Translations under genes and position numbers: made by a program
Source of the DNA: Rhizoctonia solani
Taxonomy: Eukaryota; Basidiomycota; Agaricomycetes; Cantharellales; Ceratobasidiaceae
NCBI RefSeq assembly: GCF_016906535.1
Contig: NC_057383.1
Span: forward strand, 1 to 64,000
DNA: 64,000 nt
Reading direction: 5' to 3'
Notes under the pieces: generated by a model
What the model was told of the DNA's origin: nothing
What the model saw: only the letters and a program-made list of their open reading frames with translations
Database searches by the model: none
In this document: positions 1 through 12,335 of the stretch, one piece after another
Numbering within the stretch: position 1 is the stretch's first letter
Layout: every line of letters starts with the position of its first letter

Positions 1-120
1 TAACCTAACCTAACCTAACCTAACCTAACCTAACCTAACCTAACCTAACCTAACCTAACCTAACCTAACCTAACCTAACCTAACCTAACCTAACCTAACC
101 TAACCTAACCTAACCTAACC
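1..120. repeat. Telomere repeat array, (TAACC)24
   Basis: The window opens with 24 perfect tandem copies of the pentamer TAACC, the C-rich strand reading inward, so the G-rich overhang strand would be TTAGG. This marks a chromosome end. Most fungi use the hexamer TTAGGG; no copy here has a third C. The array passes directly into the subtelomeric units, whose boundaries also contain CCCTAAC. Confidence 0.95.
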
Positions 121-1354
121 TAACATAACTGTGGGTGGTATAGTTGCGTACCAAGTACGCAACTCTGCACAAGTAGAGTGGTGGGTGGTCATGTGACTCA
201 CCCTAACATAACTGTGGGTGGTATAGTTGCATACTTGGTACGCAACTCTCCATGAGTAGTGTGGTGGAGGGTCACATGACTCACCCTAACATAACTGTGT
301 GCGGTATAGTTGCGCACACAACTCCGCATGAGTAGAGCAGTGGGTGGTCATGTGACTCACCCTCACATAACTGTGGGTGGTATAGTTGCGTACCAAGTAC
401 GCAACTCTGCATGAGTAGTGCGGTGGGTGGTCACGTGACTCACCCTAACACAATTGTGTGTGATATAGTTGCATACTTGGTACGCAACTCTACATGAGTA
501 GAGCGGTGGATGGCCACGTGACTCACCCTAACACAGTTGTGTGTGGTATAGTTGCGTACCAAGTACGCAACTCTGAGTAGTGCGGTGGAGGGTCACATGA
601 CTCACCCTAACATAACTGTGGGTGGTATAGTTGCGTACTTGGTACGCAACTCTGCACAAGTAGAGTGGTGGGTGGTCATGTGACTCACCCTAACATAACT
701 GTGGGTGGTATAGTTGCGTACTTGGTACGCAACTCTCCATGAGTAGAGCGGTGGGTGGTCATGTGACTCACCCTAGCACAGTTGTGTGTGATATAGTTGC
801 GTACCAAGTACGCATCTCTGCATGAGTAGTGCAGTGGATGGTCATGTGACTCACCCTAACACAGTTGTGTGTGATATAGTTGCGTACCAAGTACGCATCT
901 CTGCATGAGTAGTGCAGTGGAGGGTCACATGATTCACCCTAACATAACTGTGGGTGGTATAGTTGCGTACCAAGTACGCAACTCTGCACAAGTAGAGCGG
1001 TGGGTGGTCATGTGACTCACCCTAACATAACTGTGGGTGGTATAGTTGCGTACCAAGTACGCAACCCTGCATGAGTAGAGCGGTGGGTGGTCATGTGACT
1101 CACCCTAACACAATTGTGTGTGATATAGTTGCATACCAAGTACGCAACTCTGCATGAGTAGAGTGATGGGTGGTCATGTGACTCACCCTAACATGATTGT
1201 GGGTCATATAGCTGCGTACTTGGTACGCAACTGTGAGTACAAGGAGTAATCATTGATCATGTGACTCACCCTAACATTGACCATGGTGCTATACTTCTGC
1301 ATGTTGTACGCAATTCTGTGTGGGATGGGTGGTCAGTTGTCACATGACTCACCC
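121..1354. repeat. Subtelomeric tandem array of 83-bp hairpin units
   Basis: Fifteen consecutive units start at 121, 204, 287, 363, 446, 529, 608, 691, 774, 857, 940, 1023, 1106, 1189 and 1272. The spacing is 83 bp except for the slightly shorter units at 287 and 529. A decayed partial copy runs from 1355 to about 1402. Each unit carries a perfect 9-bp inverted repeat (GTTGCGTAC and its complement) around a 3-nt loop, then a CACGTG-like box just before CTCACCC. No coding potential is seen. The copies nearest the chromosome interior are the most degenerate. Confidence 0.95.
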
Positions 1355-2455
1355 TAACTTAGGGGATGGTGGTATTGCTGTGTGTAAAGTACGCAACTTT
1401 TTGTAGGAGGGCTGATGCTTTCCCTATAATCCACCCTAACACCATATGTGGGTTGTGTCCACCTGGTTCCCACCCTGTGCCATATCACAGTTCACCCTGC
1501 AGTGTAGCTTGGGCCACCCTGCAGTGTAGCTTGGTTCAACCTACCACCAACCTACTACTTTGTAATAACTATGATATTATTAAGCACTTGCCAGTGAATT
1601 GCTATACAGATTTTCAAATTGTTACTTCTTTGCATTGACAGAGTGATTACTAGCTGAGAGTTTTGATGCTTTCAGACGGAACACCTTCCTCTGTTAGCTT
1701 CCACCTCTTGTGACTACTGAGTGCCCAGATGTAGTAGGTGCTGTGGAGCTGGACCCAGGCTGTAATTGCAACAGCTGCTCTGGTGTAGCGGTAGCTGCTC
1801 TTGGCTGCACACTTCCAGATGGCCTGGGAACAATTGGTGCTTGTCTTGAAGAGCTACCACTGGCAGCTGGATCTGTACGTGTTGGCATGCTGCTTGGTGG
1901 ATCCATGGACAGTGCTGTGCGCTTCTTGGCTGGCACCAATATTGGCCCTTGAACAGATAACGTGTGTTAACCTTGGCATAAAATGTGTTTAAATGAATCC
2001 ATACCTGTTGCAGATAAAGGCTGACTTGGCTGTGTTGTTGCCACAGCCACCAATGACAGGTCATAAGAAGAGTGACTAAGTTTTGCCTTTTTTGCATGGG
2101 ACTTAGTCTTTTGTTGACTACTGGCCACCATTGTCTGGGCACCAATGGCATTTGGTGTGGTGGTAGGTACACCCTGGGATATTTCACAACATTAATATTC
2201 TCTTTGCACTCTGCAATCAATATCCAAGAAGAACTTACTCAACAACTCATCAGTTTGTTCCATGCTTCCTGTTGATGATGTTGGAAGAGGTTGCATGCTC
2301 TGTGTTGTAGGGACTACTGTCAGAATATGTTGCTCCTGATCAGCAATGGTCAAACTTTATCTAGGCTGGAGCAACGTACAATTGCTTGAGGGAGCACTGG
2401 AAACCTGTGATCCCAGTGCCTTGGCTAGGGCTAGCTTTTGAACAGCATTTGCATC

Positions 2456-5400
2456 TCAAGAGCGTGGTTCATTTTGGCTTTTTCTCTTGCGCAGCCCAGC
2501 TTTGGAAGTTGATGGTTTTGTACCCTTTGTTGAAGGGACTGCAGGGATCTCCTCCAAGTCAAGCTCATTGTGATCATTGGAGTGTGGCTGAGCAATTTGC
2601 AAGTACACAGTTTGCAAGGTTCTTTGCAAGCTCAGGAAATGGTTAGAGAGCTGTGCCTTACTATCTGCATAAACATTCAGGGCCAGATCAATTCCCTCTG
2701 GCGCCATGATGTTGTATACAGCTACATCTTGCAGCTGCCCAGGGCAATCAACGCAACCCATGATTTGGTCAAGCTCAAGCCCAGACCAAACACTGCTCTG
2801 CAGATGGGAAAATTTGTTAGACAAACTGAGTGATGCAAACATTGAGCCATACATACTACAATGATCACAACTGAGGCTTCCACCAAGTTGAGACCAGCTG
2901 AGCCTACATTGCTGATGATCATGATTTGGCATGATGGGTCATTGGCAAACTTCTCAACAGACCGTTGACACTTGGTGGTAGCCATAGAGCCATTGTATGT
3001 CACATAGTCTTTTTCTTTGAGAGTGAGCATCTGATATAATTTCCAGTCATCAAATGTGAAGTTCCAAATAACTTGCAAGAAATAAGAGCACTGACCTTTG
3101 CAATGAGCACTTGGTGCTGCTGAAATTCCACATATATGAGAAACTTCTGCAGCTTCTTGCTGGCCAGAGGTTCTTGCATAAGCCTTGCTTTATCTAGTGT
3201 ACCATCCTCAAGCAATGCAACAGGTTTGGGGTTGCCAATCCAGAACCACTCAATCAATCCCATGACACATTGCATCCTTGTGGACATCTTCTGGGGCAGA
3301 TTCTCCACTGTCCAGTTGTTGGTGACTTTGTTTGTCAAGGTACCACAATCAAGCTCCTGAGCCTGCTCTTCCAGCTGTAGCACTCCCAGCTTAGCCAGCA
3401 TGCCAGCAAACTTCTGCTCTATCAGGAAGTTCTGATTTGAGATTTGTAAGTGTTGGTGTAATCAGCTTATATGGGGAAGCAAATTTGACTCACATGCCAC
3501 CTTACATTCTTGTAATTGCTCTGTTCCACCTCCCCCTGTGCCTGAGACCCATTCCATGCATTCTCATCTACATCCTCATCCTCATTGTCACCCACATTGT
3601 CCTGCACTTGCTTTCTTTTTTGTCTCTTGGCAGCCTTGGCCTTTTGCACCAGTTTTGTTTTGTTATGAATCATCAACAAAGTCAGTTGTTGTGTGATAGA
3701 ATACGGAGACAGGAGATTATATCTGAGAGAAAGGCAAAAAAAGGGCAAGACATACATTTTGCTCTTCTGCTGTGTGTGCTCTTGATTGATGATCTGTTGC
3801 ATTTCCTTCTCTTCTTCATTCATGGGTGCCCAAGCAATGAACTTCTGTACAAACAGGAGATCCAAGATTTGTCTGCCCAAATAGTCTAAGGACTCATTTG
3901 TGCAACAAATCATGATGGGGAGAAGCAAGCGCAACATGTTTAGTGGCTGCTTTGAGACATGAATCATATGGAGGATGCTCTGCTGGTCCTCAGCCTGGTA
4001 CTTGCTTTCCAGTTTTTCCTTGATCTTAGCAGCGCAGGGGTTGTACAAGGGAATTTTGGCAAGTAAAAGTGCCGCTTGAAGCTCCCTTTCTACTGTGGCT
4101 TGAATTACCGCTGTGCTTGTAAGCCTCCAACTTTCATTACCAGTTGACAGCATTTCCTGCATCTTGTTCCAGACCTGAACTCCTTGCTCACCAAGCAATG
4201 GCTGGTAGCGCAGGTTTTGTCCAAGAGCAAGCAGGCACTAGTATGCACAGGCGTAACATAATGTCAATGATGTGCTGGTGTATAACATAGTCAAATGACT
4301 TACTTTGAGCAACGTAAGCAATGGTGTGGTGGTTGCTCCAATCACCAAGGACAAGGACTGAGTAATGAGCTGAACCCCTTGTTGAGTGTGACTGCTGTTT
4401 TGGAGATTGTGTATCTTGTCCACAGCTGCCACCCAAAAGCGCATTCCAAAGAGTGAGCCTCCATTGCTGATCCCTGCCTTGAAAGCAGGTGTCTTGCCCT
4501 TAGCTTTGTACTCCCTTGCATCTTTACCCTTGAATGCAGGAGGGAGCTGTAAGCACTGTTTGGCTTCCTTTGCAATAGCCTGATAAGGTTACTGGATTTA
4601 TTCAATAGTTCTACCAGCATAGTCAATGAATGTACACTTACCAATAGGTCTGCAATGATAACCACTTGCCCTGCATGCTCCAAGTCTTGTCCAGCCGCTG
4701 CGTGGAATGGACCTCTTGGGTCACTGCAGAAGCTCTCAAGGGTGCCACTCTCAACTGAGTACTGGACAGGAACAAAACTACCAAGCTGGGTAAACTTCTT
4801 CCATTGCTCCATCCATTGATTGCCAAGCATCTGCAGAGTAATGACAATTGATGGCAAATTTGGTATGGTCTTTTGGCCTGCAAAGTATGGCAAGCTTTGC
4901 TCTACAGGTCACAGAGTCAGAGTCAACCAAACAGCACATCAGCCACACAAACGCCACTCACCTTGGATAAACATGGGTGTTGCAAGACGCTCTTTGGCTG
5001 GCAGTTCCTGTTGCTTATAGTAATGTTGGATCATGCTAATGACTCCAATGATTTGCACTGTCTTTCCAAGTTGTTACAACCCCCTAACATATACCATTGG
5101 ATCCCTACGATTTTTCTGATATTTTTTAGTTTTTTTACGGACCCAATATCTTTTGTTTTTTGATCACGTGATCTCGGCGCTTATTGTGCCAAGATGCCGC
5201 GCCAAGATGCCATGCCCAGGGCGCTTAGGAGGAATCCATGCTTCTGCGCAGCCCGCAGCATGCTTCTCATTTGTCTCATGTACTTCTTTTCTCACGCGCA
5301 CAGACCATGTAAAATAGTGTGCCTCTGTCTATATATACAGCAGGGAAATTGCTTGGTACCACCAAGTCAATTTTACCTTGTCTCTATTCATTGAGGAGGG

Positions 5401-7245
5401 ACTAGTCAGCCAGCTAAGTAGCCGGCCCCCAGTAGTTCTCAGAAGTCACCCCCTTTACTCACTCACCACACCTCCCAGGCCTCAGGCCCCCTTGCATTAG
5501 ATAGTAGTAGAAGTCCGCCTTAAGCGGCAGTTAGCTTAGCCTTAGTAGTTAGTTAGTTAGCTTTGTCAGTAGTAGTACAGCCATAAGCGCCTGTCCCACT
5601 AGCGAGTACCCACCTTACAGTGGTGTACAACACAAGTCCAACATTGTTGCACAGTAAAGTTGGTTGGGCGCAATTGCCCACTCTCTGTGTGAAAGCACCT
5701 TCCAGGATTCTGAGAGTGCCTACCACTTGATGCCAAAATGGCACTGCACAAGTTTTGGCCAGTGGAGCCATGTCTTTGGCACTTTCACCAGTGCCAGGCT
5801 CTGCAAACGGGAACTGATCCACACCTGGCAGTCCTAGCTGGGCCCACAAAACCTCTGTGGACAAGGACTTGAGATGCAATACCCCAATATTCTTGCACCC
5901 ATCCACCAAACTGTGGAGACCAGAGACACCAACTGTAGGGATAGGAAGCTTGGACTTGTCAAGACAGCCAACTCCATAGCAGTACTCCTCAACATAGTAA
6001 GCATAGGCAGCCTGCATTTCTTCTTTGCTTGGACCATCTTGAGTTGACTTGCTTTTAGATTTTGACGCTGCTGGTTCAAGAGTTCCTATAAGCAAATAAC
6101 TTAAACACAGGCTGGTTGGTACTCACTCAGATCATCCTCAAGACTTCCAAACCCAAGACTTGACCATAACTGCTTCAGTGTACTTTTCCTGGACAGGAAG
6201 TGAAGCTCATCAACCTCCTTTGTCCCTATTGCTATCTTCTGCCAATCAGTCAAAGCCCTTGTTGCGTCATGCAATGCCTTGGGGATCTGAGCCTTTGAGC
6301 ATCTATTATAACAATCCATTAGCTTGGCATTTTTTGTGAAGCTTGGCTTGCTTACCTTCCAGTTTACTGTTGACCTTTTGCATTCTAGCACATGATGTGG
6401 TTACCTTACGCTTTAAGCTCTGTGCAAGGTTCTCATACTTGCGCTGTGCAAAGCAACAAATTGTAGGGATCAGCTCTGGGACAACAGTCCCACAACTGCT
6501 GACCCCTGCATTGCCAAATAGGGCTCAAGACAAAGCTGCTTGCACATCTTGTTCTTCCAGCCTTGCATGGGTGTCAGCTATAGGCACCTGATGCTCAAGA
6601 ACACGCTTGGTAGCTGGACATTCCTGCTTGTATGATTGTGGTCAAATACTGAGACGTACTTGGTCATGTAAAACTCACCCTGTTTAAGCTTCTGTCATCC
6701 TTCCAGAGATTGGCAGGAGTAGCCCCAATCTTTCCCAAAGTCTCCTCCACTTGATTCATGACACTGCCCTTCCTGTTGATTGCAGCCAATACCAGGTTGT
6801 GATACGCAGCATACCCATAAGGGTCCAGGCCACCTTTCTTGCCTTGAGTAGTGGACTTGATTGTCTTGCGGATTGGTATCTTCCTCACATAATCCGCCTT
6901 CCAGGTATCCCAGAAATATTGCAGGAAGTGTTCTGCAGCCTGACATTCATGGAGCCCAAGTGCCTTCTGGCAATTTCTGGTGATTGAGGCAATTGAAGAC
7001 TTGGGCATGGTGAGGCCCAGTTCCTTGCTTGAATCCAACTGTGGCTCACTGTTGCCAACTACATCAATCTCAACATTGTAATAGTCCTCACTACCCTTTA
7101 GAGGAAACAGCCCAAAAAGCTCCACACATTGCTTGTCCAGGGAGGGCAGGTTAATGGGTGCAACTTGTTCATAGCAGCAGCTTTGAACAGGTAGAGAACG
7201 GAGTGGGCAACAGGAGTCAAAGGCATGGTGAGGATCTAAGCATGA
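2456..7245 (-). pseudogene. SNF2/TLH-like telomere-linked helicase, split by a solo LTR
   Basis: This is a multi-exon minus-strand gene for a superfamily 2 helicase of the telomere-linked type found next to fungal telomeres. Motifs in order are: P-loop GLGKT (split between about 5640 and 5070), motif Ia in LPSIVITLQMLGNQW (about 4840), a degenerate DEAH box DKIHNLQN with ATTTP after it (about 4330-4420), and the C-terminal helicase segment SNVGSAGLNLVEAS (about 2880). A tail with DVAVYNIMAPEG follows near 2710. Introns of about 40-60 nt with GT..AG ends are visible, for example near 6070-6130 and 6300-6360. The 561-bp LTR at 5072-5632 interrupts the ATP-binding loop, so the gene is broken. 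The start is uncertain; coding similarity extends to about 7245 and possibly further upstream. Such genes are known at telomeres of Ustilago, Magnaporthe and fission yeast; the role here is inferred. Confidence 0.75.
5072..5632 (+). mobile_element. Solo LTR, 561-bp Gypsy family, TSD caagt
   Basis: The repeat starts TGTTACAA, ends GTACAACA and is exactly 561 bp, the same length as the LTRs of the intact Gypsy at 13685-19937. It is flanked by CAAGT at 5067-5071 and 5633-5637. It carries the LTR TATA box and the CACGTG module. The insertion lies inside the P-loop codons of the helicase gene. Confidence 0.93.
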
Positions 7246-7337
7246 TGAGAAGGATAAATGTGAGATAGTGGTGATGGACTGCTAAGTAGCTCAAGTAGTA
7301 GCTGGGACTGCAAAGATCACATTTGGGGGTATTGCTA

Positions 7338-8907
7338 CACTGAGCAGCAAAAGTATTGCAGGTCAGGAGAGGTCAAAAGTTTATCTCCATTGCTGAGCAT
7401 CCAATTAGTGAATCCCATCCAAATTTTACTGACACATGTAGCCATTGTAACACTATGCTGTAGCACAAAATCTCACAAATCCATCATGAACTAAGCTCAC
7501 AACCCCACTTTTGCTATAATGCAACCTGCAAAACCTTTGCTGATTGTGTTGAGCATCTTCAAAATCTGCACATAACTGATTATGCAGTTCAGTATAAGTT
7601 CTGGTTTTTTGCACACACATTCTCAGTTATATGGCCCATTGCTGGACAGAGTATTAGCTTGTTTCACCCATTAGGGACTGTGTAACAGAACTGTCTTCTT
7701 AGGTCCAGTAAAAGAGACTCAAAATTGCAGTTACATTGAACTCAAGGCACTGTGTGGGCTGGAAATGCTTTGGGGTATCTCAGGTGGCTGCTGGTACCTA
7801 GTCAGGCTGTCTCCAAGACCATCCCATAACTGGGACTGGCAATATGAGGGATTGCAGTGGGTTAGGCTGTATGAGCTGAAAATTGAAATGCCACTCATAA
7901 GCTGGAATCCAAGCCAAATAACATAGAACTTCTAGGAGTAGTAAACACAGGTCAAGGGTATGCTGAGATCAACTATCTATGGCAGCAGTGATGTGTTCAC
8001 AAAGATAGCATGCAGTATACACAATAATTGCAGCCAATGGGTGGGGTCTCAAATTGAACATGTTCTAACTCTGTGATTGTCAATTAGGGAAACAGCCAAT
8101 TTTCCATCACAAGGTCTGTCTCAGAGACACCTTCTACTGTATGAGTTTCAACCTCCTTGAATCCACAATCACAGAGTTAGAACATGTTCAATTTGAGACC
8201 CCACCCATTGGCTGCAATTATTGTGTATACTGCATGCTATCTTTGTGAACACATCACTGCTGCCACAGATAGTTGATCTCAGCATACCCTTGACCTGTGT
8301 CTACTACTCCTAGAAGTTCTATGTTATTTGGCTTGGATTCCAGCTTATGAGTGGCATTTCAATTTTCAGCTCATACAGCCTAACCCACTGCAATCCCTCA
8401 TATTGCCAGTCCCAGTTATGGGATGGTCTTGGAGACAGCCTGACTAGGTACCAGCAGCCACCTGAGATACCCCAAAGCATTTCCAGCCCACACAGTGCCT
8501 TGAGTTCAATGTAACTGCAATTTTGAGTCTCTTTTACTGGACCTAAGAAGACAGTTCTGTTACACAGTCCCTAATGGGTGAAACAAGCTAATACTCTGTC
8601 CAGCAATGGGCCATATAACTGAGAATGTGTGTGCAAAAAACCAGAACTTATACTGAACTGCATAATCAGTTATGTGCAGATTTTGAAGATGCTCAACACA
8701 ATCAGCAAAGGTTTTGCAGGTTGCATTATAGCAAAAGTGGGGTTGTGAGCTTAGTTCATGATGGATTTGTGAGATTTTGTGCTACAGCATAGTGTTACAA
8801 TGGCTACATGTGTCAGTAAAATTTGGATGGGATTCACTAATTGGATGCTCAGCAATGGAGATAAACTTTTGACCTCTCCTGACCTGCAATACTTTTGCTG
8901 CTCAGTG
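7338..8907. mobile_element. 1.57-kb palindromic foldback element, Tc1/mariner-like ends
   Basis: Two arms of about 750 bp are near-perfect inverted copies around an unpaired centre of about 70 bp near 8090-8160. The ends read CACTGAGCAGCAAAAGTATTG and are flanked by TA on both sides (7336-7337 and 8908-8909), which fits the TA target preference of Tc1/mariner transposases. No transposase ORF survives inside, so the element is non-autonomous. A diverged sister copy lies at 53513-55081. Confidence 0.88.
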
Positions 8908-8964
8908 TACCTTGAAGAAATTGTTCTGGCAGGGTTGGCTGGAGATTGTATATGCTATGCGCTG

Positions 8965-10618
8965 TCAAATAGCATGTCCAGTAGGCCAAATTACTCTGGG
9001 AAGAGGGGGGCTATGCTCCCAATTATATGGATTATATTGATTACAGCAAGTACAAGCTACTTCTGCAGCTGGGCCTTGATCCTTGATAATGTCCTCTTTG
9101 TCTTTGGATTCTTTGCAGCTGAGCTCTGCAAGAACTAGGTCACAAAGATGCTCCAGTGGTCTGTAGGCAAACGCTACATTGTCCACAATGTTCCTCTCCT
9201 GTATTAAATGAAGTCCTCCTAGCTGACAGAGCCTATCCTGGGCAGAATGTACTGGAATACAAGCTTCTTTGCCCCGACCAGTGCTTTGTTGTGCGTACAG
9301 ACTTTGCTGGTGAGTTTGAATTGCTTGTAATCAATCCCTTAGCTGCGCTGCATGGCGCTCCTAGTGGTGTTGTGCAACAAGTAGATCTGAAAGCAACTGA
9401 GTGGTATTGACATCACACCCAATGGCTCCCAGATCAGGTTCAGGATTCCTTGCCATGAATGTACAACATGGCGGGAGGAAACAAACTGCACAAACTCAGT
9501 AGGTCAATTCAAGATATTGTTGGGGCACTTTGAGGGAATTGTACAGTATCAAGAGTTGGTATATGCACTCAAGCAATTGAATTAGAGGACGTCTAAGAGG
9601 TTGCGGACAATGTCACACTGGAGCAAACACAAGGAGTGGCAAAATAATGGTGACCATAAATGCTACACATATTTAAGCAGAAGATACACGGTAGGACATT
9701 TGGATGGCATGAAACAAGCAAACAAAACTGTCACGCATCATGTTCATGTGGGTAAACAATACAAAACTAACAAATGAAAGAGAATATACCTGAGTTAGGG
9801 TGCTAGAAACGCGCCAAGTCCTACGGTGCCTGGATTTATGCCCTTGAACCCATTCTGATGGACAGGGAACTGCTTGGCCCAACACCAAAGCCACCACAAC
9901 CTGTTGGGGACCCATTCTGGACCTGTTTTGTAACCTTACATACAACTTATATATCTATCTCCCTTGAAATTGGAGCTGCTCATTAGTTACTTCCTGCTTC
10001 ACTGCACAGACACAACCAAAATATCTACCATGTTTAATGCCTAATTGTCTACATATGTATTTGACAGCACACGTTAATGCAATGTTACAATTCTATTCAC
10101 TAAGTATAATATTGATATATATGGAGATAACAGTATGATCAATAAATACACACAGAATATCCACGGGTTGGTGAAATGTTCCCCAGGGAGGCTCCTGCCA
10201 TAATTGGATGCATCAGGGGATACAGCTGACAATAGAACTGGTTGGAGTCTGGTTCCAGCACTTGCGGCAGGGATTTTGCAGTTGCCACAGACCAAATCCG
10301 CTCAACCTGCCCCTTGCGCCATCCAGGCATATTCACCCAAAATGGGTTTTGCAACTTTGGTGATTCTGGCTGGTTGTAGCCAGACAAGCTGGGTCCTTGC
10401 AATTCCCTGATGTCTCTTGCACCATGGGGCATGGTGCCAAAGGTGAGCTGTACTCTTCTTGCTGGTACAATTGCTTGCTCAACAATGGTCTTGTTCAACA
10501 TCTTGGGTTCCATGCGGCTGGCTGTGTTTGGAGCCTTGCATTTGTTGGCCTGCCTCTTGGGGGTGGTAGGAACCTTAGATGCATTGTAGTTGCATCTGCT
10601 GCGCAACTTCCTGCTCAT
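8965..10618 (-). pseudogene. Possible upstream exons of the telomere-linked helicase
   Basis: Minus-strand open stretches at 10139-10618 (starts MSRKLRSRCNY, basic), 9673-9945 and 8965-9186 look protein-like. They lie in the same orientation as the helicase relic, beyond the palindrome at 7338-8907. An acceptor-like TTTAATACAG precedes the 8965-9186 segment. They could be the 5' exons of the same gene, separated by the palindrome insertion, or an unrelated small gene. No domain is recognised. A plus-strand ORF at 9156-9410 competes for part of this interval. Confidence 0.3.
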
Positions 10619-10639
10619 GTTTGGTACATACTATTTTCT

Positions 10640-12335
10640 GTGATCAATCAGCAATTGAAGAATTAAAATAAAATAAAATGGGACAGTAAGATGGAGGCCA
10701 AGCCGCCACACTGTTGTTCAAAGTTTGTTGAGTATAAACTCAATACAAGTGTTGTAATTAGTATGTCAAAAAATGTGGGGTTTCACTTATTGTCCACTAC
10801 TGTAACTACAAACATCAATGGCAACCATGTTGCCAAGGTAATGACAATCTGTAAAATACTCAATTATTGTGGTTTGAAAGTAAAGACAGTTTTTTAGAGA
10901 ATTCCCCCCAGGACCTTTTGAGGTCAACAGGGTTTGTACATGAGTAAGCAGAACAATCCAAACAAGATTGTATAGTTAGACATCAGATACAAACAATAAC
11001 GGTAGCAAGGGTGGGCCAAGATGTTAAATTGGGTGAGCGTTGCCAACTTCATTATGTAAGGGGTTTGCATATAATAGTGTTAATATAAGAATATTGTGCA
11101 TTCCTTACAGTTACAAAGCTATACATTCAGGCAGGAAATGTAAAGAGACATTTTGCATGAACACAATCAAAGGGGGGTCAGTGCTTGTAATCATTTTACA
11201 CATCCAGGGCTGGCATACCAGGTACGCCAGATATTGGCCAGTCATTTACATGGTCACGTGACATGATAGCCAAGTACATCAGGGCTGGTGTACCTGGTAC
11301 ACCACCAAAGATAATTGCCAGTAAGTTGCAATGTGCTAAAGTAGATATATGTTGATCTCACCTGAAGTGAAAAATAATATACAGACTCACATGTTTGGTT
11401 TTCATCCATGCTTGTAGGTGGCATACCTGGTACGCCAGTATATTCAAGAGCTCTGGCTGGTATTTTCTTGTTTTATTTATTACTCTGTCAGAATAACTCT
11501 GTTTGATATACTTCAAAGTTCTATCATTATCCACTCCTCTGCAGCTATCAACCAATACTAATTGTGGTGGGACATTCAATCTTTTAAGCATAAAATCTCC
11601 AGCCATGATTATTGAGACCTGTCAAAAGATGCAAATCCGCACATGCATAAGTGGTAAGAATTACAAGCACATAGAATACAAAATATATAGAAGATCTAAT
11701 GACATATGAGCAGTGGTTGACAGCAAAACGCATACACATTATGTTGTGCTTGGGAGAAGAGACTGGTGTGACAAATGGCAAAGAGCTGTGTTGGCGCGTA
11801 GCGTACCAGGTATGCCGCACAGGAGGGCAGACCATCTGACAAAAATCAAAGGGCTGTGCCAGGGCATAGCATACTGGATATGCTGCTCCTCAAGCAAGAT
11901 TATGTAGCAGCATGACAACACTGGTCCAGGGACTGGCGTACCAGGTACGCCATGGAAACTTCTGCTCAAACACAAGTAGTTAAATTAACTTCCTAACCCA
12001 GTATATCCAACCATCTAAGTCAAGTATCATATAAGTTCAGTCACCTGTGTGATGAAGAAAGGGGGAATCTCATGCACTTGTGGCTTATGTAAGTCACCTA
12101 GGATGTGTTAGGATGCATCCTAAGTCACCTTAAAACCTCTTCCCACTGAGAATCATAAGAGAAGGACTGAAACAGGTAGTACCCATAGCAGGGCCTAGAC
12201 CACAACTCCCAGCAACTGAGGATAGTAGCTTCTGGAAAAGCATAATGCTGACTTAAGTACTATTGTCTAATTAGTCCTAAGATATTGAGCCTTTTGTTTA
12301 ATAAAGCTGTATCTCCCTTAATACCTAATGTATCT
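10640..12335. other. Gene-poor stretch with dispersed GGCGTACC hairpins
   Basis: No convincing gene is seen. Between about 11205 and 11955 at least six imperfect palindromes of the form GGCGTACC-AG-GGTACGCC recur, for example near 11210, 11290, 11420, 11795, 11870 and 11935. They resemble the hairpin core of the telomeric 83-bp units. The rest is AT-rich sequence without recognisable features. Confidence 0.5.

Noticed and set aside
121..1354. Regular repeat array resembling a CRISPR array
   Set aside because: The whole 83-bp unit is repeated with no unique spacers, the context is a eukaryotic telomere, and no cas genes are present.
9156..9410. Plus-strand ORF of 84 residues that reads fairly well
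   Set aside because: It competes with minus-strand helicase-like exons in the same interval, has no recognisable domain and no clear promoter; left undecided instead of called.
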